From positions 1 through 64,000 of the forward strand of contig JAGTRF010000010.1 in NCBI GenBank assembly GCA_018396775.1: DNA of 64,000 nucleotides, written 5' to 3'. How positions within the stretch are numbered: position 1 is the stretch's first letter; each line of letters begins with the position of its first letter. Below the pieces are notes generated by a model, which made no database searches, was not told the DNA's origin, and saw nothing but the letters and a program-made list of their open reading frames with translations. Positions 59,965 to 64,000 of this stretch are shown here, one piece after another. This stretch comes from Candidatus Bathyarchaeota archaeon (GTDB taxonomy: Archaea > Thermoproteota > Bathyarchaeia > 40CM-2-53-6 > DTDX01). The position numbers were made by a program, and so were the translations under genes.

Positions 59965-61023
59965 ATGAAGGAATTTATAAAAAAAGTTGTTGAAGGATTT
60001 GATTTATCTATTGAAGAAGCTGAATCCGCTATGGAGAAAATTATGTCTGGAGAAGCATCCCAATCTCAAATTGGAGCTTTTTTAACAGCTTTAAGAATGA
60101 AGGGTGAAACTGTAGATGAAATAGTTGCATTTACTAAGGTTATGAAGAAGTTTTGTCATAAAATTAATCCAAAAGTTAATGGAAGATTAATTGATACCTG
60201 CGGGACTGGTGGAGATAAAATAAAAACATTTAATATAAGCACAACTGCAGCCTTTATCATAGCTGGAGCAGGCGTTCCAGTAGCTAAACATGGAAATAGA
60301 GCTGTAACAAGTAAAAGTGGAAGCGCAGATGTTTTAGAAGAGCTTGGAGTAAAATTAGATTTAACCCCAGTTGAAGTGGAAAAACTAATTGAAAATGAAG
60401 GTATAGGATTCATGTTTGCTCCAATCTTTCATGAAGCTATGAAAAATGTTGCTCAAGCTAGAAAAGAAATAGCTATAAGAACAGTATTTAACATTTTAGG
60501 GCCATTAACTAACCCTGCTGGAGCAAAAGCTCAGCTTTTAGGAGTTTACGATAAATCATTAGTTAAGGCTTTAGCTTATGCTTTAAAAAAGCTTAGTTGC
60601 TGTGAAGCTATAGTAGCTCATGGGTTAGATGGGCTTGATGAAATATCCACAACAGGAGAAACATTTGTAGCTTGGTTAAACGATGGAGAAGTAAAATTAA
60701 TGAGCTTTTCACCAAAAAAGCTTGGAGTTAAAAAAGCTAAAGCTGAAGATATAGCTGGTTTAGATTCTAAAGGAAATGCTGAAATTACATTTAAAATATT
60801 AAATGGGTTTTACCCTAAAAACGATTCGAGAATGGAGATAACACTTGTTAACGCTGCAGCTGGATTAATTTTAGGCGGAAAAGCAGATTGCTTTAGTTAT
60901 GGATTAGAATTAGCCAGAGAAGCTATAGAAAATGGATGCGCATACAAAAAATTAAAAAATTTAGTGAAGGCTAGCGGTGGAGATTTATCTAAACTTGAGG
61001 AGCTTGAATTAAAATATGCCTAG
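59965..61023 (+). CDS. trpD: Anthranilate phosphoribosyltransferase
   Basis: A 352-residue TrpD, which joins anthranilate to phosphoribosyl pyrophosphate. Motifs: DTCGTGGDKIKTFNISTTAA (the PRPP loop), KHGNRAVTSKSGSADVLEEL, FAPIFHEAMKNVA, RTVFNILGPLTNPAG and the metal-binding GLDEIS. Full length. Its stop overlaps the trpC start by 8 nt. Confidence 0.96.
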   Translation: MKEFIKKVVEGFDLSIEEAESAMEKIMSGEASQSQIGAFLTALRMKGETVDEIVAFTKVMKKFCHKINPKVNGRLIDTCGTGGDKIKTFNISTTAAFIIAGAGVPVAKHGNRAVTSKSGSADVLEELGVKLDLTPVEVEKLIENEGIGFMFAPIFHEAMKNVAQARKEIAIRTVFNILGPLTNPAGAKAQLLGVYDKSLVKALAYALKKLSCCEAIVAHGLDGLDEISTTGETFVAWLNDGEVKLMSFSPKKLGVKKAKAEDIAGLDSKGNAEITFKILNGFYPKNDSRMEITLVNAAAGLILGGKADCFSYGLELAREAIENGCAYKKLKNLVKASGGDLSKLEELELKYA

Positions 61024-61798
61024 CTTTCTAGAAGTTTTAGCTAAAGAAGCTGAAGAAAGAACAGCTTCAAGCTATTATAAAAGCTTTAAATTTAATGCTT
61101 CACATGCATATCTAAGCCTTAAAAAAGCAATTTTAAAATGCAAAAATACAGCTATCATAGCTGAGATTAAAAAATGTTCCCCTTCAATAGGTGATTTAGT
61201 AAAAACAATTGATGTAGGAAAAGTTGCTTTAGAAATGGAGGCTGGAGGCGCTGTTGGAATATCTGTTTTAACTGAACCTAAAAGGTTTAAGGGAAGCTTA
61301 AAAGATTTAATTAAAGCTCGAAGCCAAGTTAAAATACCGATTTTAATGAAGGATATTATAGTAAGCTTTATTCAAATAGAAGCAGCATATAAAGCTGGTG
61401 CTAACGCTATTTTATTAATTAAATCTTTATTTGATAAAGGATTTTGCAAAATCAATCTTGAGGAGGCAATTGATTACGCGCATAATTTAAATTTAGAAGT
61501 TTTATTAGAAACCCATAGTGAATACGAATTTGATTCAGCAATAAAAACTAAAGCTGATTTAATAGGAATAAACAATAGAAGCTTAGAAACTTTAAATGTT
61601 GACCTTAATGTTTCAAAAAGAATATTGAATAGAAAAATCGATTTCAACAATAAAACAATTGTAATTGAAAGCGGAATAAAATCATTAAATGATATTCAAA
61701 ACCTTAAAAAATATGGTGCCCATGCTTTCTTAATAGGCTCATCTATAATTTCATCAAGCAATATAAAGGAGAAAGTTAAGGAGTATTCTAGCGCATGA
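61016..61798 (+). CDS. trpC: Indole-3-glycerol-phosphate synthase
   Basis: A 260-residue TIM-barrel enzyme converting carboxyphenylamino-deoxyribulose phosphate to indole-glycerol phosphate. Motifs: IAEIKKCSPSIGDL (catalytic Lys, Glu), SVLTEPKRFKGSL, ILMKDIIVSFIQI, ILLIKSLF, LETHSEYE, GINNRSLET and ESGI. It overlaps trpD by 8 nt and trpF by 4 nt. Monofunctional; no trpF fusion. ATG start. Confidence 0.95.
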   Translation: MPSFLEVLAKEAEERTASSYYKSFKFNASHAYLSLKKAILKCKNTAIIAEIKKCSPSIGDLVKTIDVGKVALEMEAGGAVGISVLTEPKRFKGSLKDLIKARSQVKIPILMKDIIVSFIQIEAAYKAGANAILLIKSLFDKGFCKINLEEAIDYAHNLNLEVLLETHSEYEFDSAIKTKADLIGINNRSLETLNVDLNVSKRILNRKIDFNNKTIVIESGIKSLNDIQNLKKYGAHAFLIGSSIISSSNIKEKVKEYSSA

Positions 61799-62427
61799 AA
61801 GTTAAAATATGCGGTATTACTAGAGAAGAAGATTTAACTTCAGCTGTTAAAGCTGGGGTTGATGCTTTAGGATTTATAGTAAACATTCCTTTTTCCCAAA
61901 GAAATCTTTCTCTAGAGAAAGCTAAAAAACTTATTAAAAAGGCCCCTATATTTATAGATACAGTTGCGGTAATTAAACCTAAAACCATTAAAGAGTTAAT
62001 TAAAATTGCTAAAAATTTAAAGCCTAAATGCCTTCAAATCTATGGAAATGCTATACCGCTTAAAGAGTTAAAAAAGCTTGAGTTACCAATTATAAAGCCT
62101 ATTAAAGCTGATGAAAAAACAATTTTTAAGGAAATTAAAGAAGCTTATGGTTTTAACGCTGTTTTAATAGATTCTTTTTCTTTAAATAAGCTTGGTGGTA
62201 CAGGTGAGCCTCATAATTGGAGTTTAAGCAGAAAAGTTAGAGATAAAATTTACCCTAAACCTTTAATTTTAGCTGGAGGCTTAACGCTTAATAATGTTCA
62301 AAAAGCAATTAAAATTGTTAAGCCTTACGCTGTTGATGTGTCAACTGGCGTTGAAGTTAAACCTGGAATAAAAAGCTATAAAAAAATGGTTGAGTTTGTT
62401 AAGAAAGCTAAGGAGTTGAAAATATGA
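61795..62427 (+). CDS. trpF: Phosphoribosylanthranilate isomerase
   Basis: A 210-residue TIM-barrel isomerase. [13 protein letters not shown] holds the catalytic cysteine; the family SPRN/SxRxL loop appears as [11 protein letters not shown], and the later [31 protein letters not shown] and [14 protein letters not shown] blocks bind phosphate. It overlaps both neighbours by 4 nt (ATGA junctions), so translation is coupled. Confidence 0.95.
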   Translation: MKVKICGITREEDLTSAVKAGVDALGFIVNIPFSQRNLSLEKAKKLIKKAPIFIDTVAVIKPKTIKELIKIAKNLKPKCLQIYGNAIPLKELKKLELPIIKPIKADEKTIFKEIKEAYGFNAVLIDSFSLNKLGGTGEPHNWSLSRKVRDKIYPKPLILAGGLTLNNVQKAIKIVKPYAVDVSTGVEVKPGIKSYKKMVEFVKKAKELKI

Positions 62428-63623
62428 ATTTAACTGAATACCCTATAAAGGGTAAATATAAGGAATATGGTGGGCAATTTGTTCCAGAAACTTTAATGCC
62501 TGCTTTAAAAGAGCTTGAAGAAGCTTATGAAAAATTAATAGTTAATGCTGAATTTCAATCTAAATTAAATCTTTTATTAATGGATTATGCTGGTAGACCG
62601 ACACCGCTTTATTACGCTGAAAACTTAACTAAAAAAATTGGAGGCGCTAAAATCTATCTTAAAAGAGAGGATTTAACGCATGGTGGAGCCCATAAAATAA
62701 ATAATACGCTTGGGCAAGCTCTTTTAGCTAAAGAAATGGGTAAAAATAGAGTTATAGCTGAAACTGGTGCTGGACAACATGGAGTTGCTACAGCTATGGC
62801 ATGCGCTGTTTTAGGGCTTAAAGCTGAAATATATATGGGTGCTGAAGATGTTGAAAGACAAAAGCTTAATGTTTTTAGAATGAATCTTTTAGGGGCTAAA
62901 GTGCATCAAGTAAACTCAGGCTCCAAAACTTTAAAGGACGCTATTAATGAGGCTTTAAGAGATTGGGTTACAAACCTTCATTCAACTTATTATCTTATAG
63001 GGTCTGTTGTTGGACCGCATCCTTACCCGAAGATTGTAAGAAATTTTCAAAGCGTGATAGGGAATGAATTAAAAAAACAAGTTTTAGAAAAAGAGGGAGG
63101 GCTGCCAGACGCTTTAGTAGCTTGTGTTGGTGGAGGAAGCAATGCTATAGGAACCTTTTACCCATTTTTAAATGATGAAAAAGTAAAGCTTTATGGCGTA
63201 GAGGCTGCTGGTTTAGGGTTAAAGTCTGGGAAACACGCAGCTTCTTTATGCGCTGGCTCAAAAGGTGTATTTCATGGAATGTTAACTTATCTTCTTCAAG
63301 ATGAAAATGGTCAAATTCAAACTACGCATAGCATTTCAGCTGGTTTAGATTATCCTGGAGTTGGACCAGAGCATGCGTTTCTTAAGGATATTAAAAGAGT
63401 TAAATATGTTGCTGTAACCGATAAAGAGGCTGTAAAAGCTTTTCTTAAATTATCTAAGCTTGAAGGAATAATTCCAGCGCTTGAATCTTCTCATGCATTA
63501 GCTTACGCGATGAAGTTAGCATCTAAAATGGAAAAGGATGAAGTAATAGTTGTTACTTTATCAGGTAGAGGCGATAAAGATGTTGAATCTATAGCGAAAT
63601 ATCTTAGAGTTGAATCATTATGA
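62424..63623 (+). CDS. trpB: Tryptophan synthase beta chain (TrpB1 type)
   Basis: A 399-residue PLP enzyme that condenses indole with serine. Motifs: [32 protein letters not shown] (K binds PLP), [22 protein letters not shown] (phosphate loop), [18 protein letters not shown] and SGRGDKD. The length and the alpha-contact region mark it as TrpB1, the form that pairs with TrpA. Joined to trpA by an ATGA overlap. Confidence 0.97.
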   Translation: MNLTEYPIKGKYKEYGGQFVPETLMPALKELEEAYEKLIVNAEFQSKLNLLLMDYAGRPTPLYYAENLTKKIGGAKIYLKREDLTHGGAHKINNTLGQALLAKEMGKNRVIAETGAGQHGVATAMACAVLGLKAEIYMGAEDVERQKLNVFRMNLLGAKVHQVNSGSKTLKDAINEALRDWVTNLHSTYYLIGSVVGPHPYPKIVRNFQSVIGNELKKQVLEKEGGLPDALVACVGGGSNAIGTFYPFLNDEKVKLYGVEAAGLGLKSGKHAASLCAGSKGVFHGMLTYLLQDENGQIQTTHSISAGLDYPGVGPEHAFLKDIKRVKYVAVTDKEAVKAFLKLSKLEGIIPALESSHALAYAMKLASKMEKDEVIVVTLSGRGDKDVESIAKYLRVESL

Positions 63624-64000
63624 TTAAAGAGAAATTCATTAGATTAAAAGAAAAGAGAGAGGGAGCTTTAATCGCTTATATAACTGGTGGAGATCCAAGC
63701 TTAAAATTAACTCCATTAATAGCTGACGCTTTAATAAATGGTGGTGTTGACATTCTTGAAGTTGGAATTCCTTTTTCAGATCCGATAGCTGACGGATCAA
63801 CAATTCAATTAGCGGTAGCTAGAGCTTTAAATGCAGGTGCAACCCCAAAAAATGTTTTTGAATTAATAAAAAAGATTAAAAAGAAGCATGATGATACACC
63901 CATAGCCATATTAACTTATTATAATATAATTTATAAAATGGGGTTAAAAACCTTTTTTAAGCTTGCTAATTTAAGCGGGGTAGATGGAGTAATAACAGCT
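63620..64000 (+). CDS. trpA: Tryptophan synthase alpha chain (3' end outside window)
   Basis: The first 127 residues of TrpA, cut by the window edge. It cleaves indole-glycerol phosphate to indole, which passes to TrpB. Visible motifs: [30 protein letters not shown] (catalytic Glu in LEVG and Asp in PIADG) and [12 protein letters not shown]. It starts at the ATG overlapping the trpB stop. Last recognisable gene of trpEGDCFBA. Confidence 0.96.
   Translation, partial: MIKEKFIRLKEKREGALIAYITGGDPSLKLTPLIADALINGGVDILEVGIPFSDPIADGSTIQLAVARALNAGATPKNVFELIKKIKKKHDDTPIAILTYYNIIYKMGLKTFFKLANLSGVDGVITA

Noticed and set aside
1-64000. CRISPR arrays, insertion sequences and rRNA genes
   Set aside because: No regularly spaced repeats, no transposase genes and no rRNA-like sequence were seen on either strand.

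Overview
The window is AT-rich, gene-dense archaeal chromosome. Archaeal marks are Nop5 and fibrillarin, Trm1, a B-family DNA polymerase, CofE (coenzyme F420), MtrH, a TFE-beta-like protein, many TTG starts and intron-containing tRNA genes. Three things together suggest a Bathyarchaeia-like member of the Thermoproteota: corrinoid methyltransferases of the MttB type without pyrrolysine, a stand-alone MtrH, and tRNA introns at non-canonical sites. That placement is inference; no rRNA is present.

Layout. 1-4.2 kb: a truncated small-domain protein, a thiolase/DUF35 pair and a small membrane/surface operon. 4.2-10.2 kb: glycosyltransferase, tandem PhoU/TrkA-C proteins, cobalamin adenosyltransferase, DUF72 protein, flippase. 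10.2-21.5 kb: CofE, two-subunit fumarase, DNA polymerase B, NSUN-type RNA methyltransferase, ureohydrolase, dolichol-phosphate-sugar synthase, TldD/TldE pair. 22.1-29.6 kb: a methyl-transfer locus with MtrH, two MttB-like methyltransferases, two corrinoid proteins and their reductive activator RACo. 29.7-36 kb: information processing (tRNA-binding protein, TFE-beta-like protein, RlmE/FtsJ, Trm1, THEP1 NTPase, RNase HII carrying an intein, fibrillarin, Nop5). 36-42 kb: DHODH, a NapH-like membrane ferredoxin with thioredoxin reductase, tRNA-Cys, a folded inverted-repeat element, HypC/HypD. 42-48 kb: a beta-propeller protein, Sua5, a decayed AAA/DUF4143 ATPase, tRNA-Asn with two introns, tRNA-Arg, ZIP transporter. 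48-57.7 kb: KaiC-like ATPase, archaeosortase and a likely substrate, membrane glycosylation genes, a HEPN/MNT pair, an ArsR-V4R regulator. 57.9-64 kb: the tryptophan operon trpEGDCFBA, cut inside trpA by the window edge.

How the genes fit together. The methyl-transfer locus probably demethylates an unidentified methylated (quaternary) amine onto two corrinoid proteins, which RACo keeps active and MtrH discharges to a tetrahydropterin; CobO and CofE supply related cofactors. The trp genes form a tight, overlapping operon behind one promoter. The glycosyltransferases, flippase, GT-C-like protein, archaeosortase and Thr-rich propeller suggest an anchored, glycosylated cell surface.

Most notable: an endonuclease-free intein at the GSGYPSD motif of RNase HII; a tRNA-Asn gene interrupted twice; a conserved TrpE N-terminus that continues upstream of any usable start codon and is out of frame with a 10-codon ORF that has an ideal ribosome-binding site and a single Trp codon; and a 158-nt element closed by a perfect 12-bp stem.
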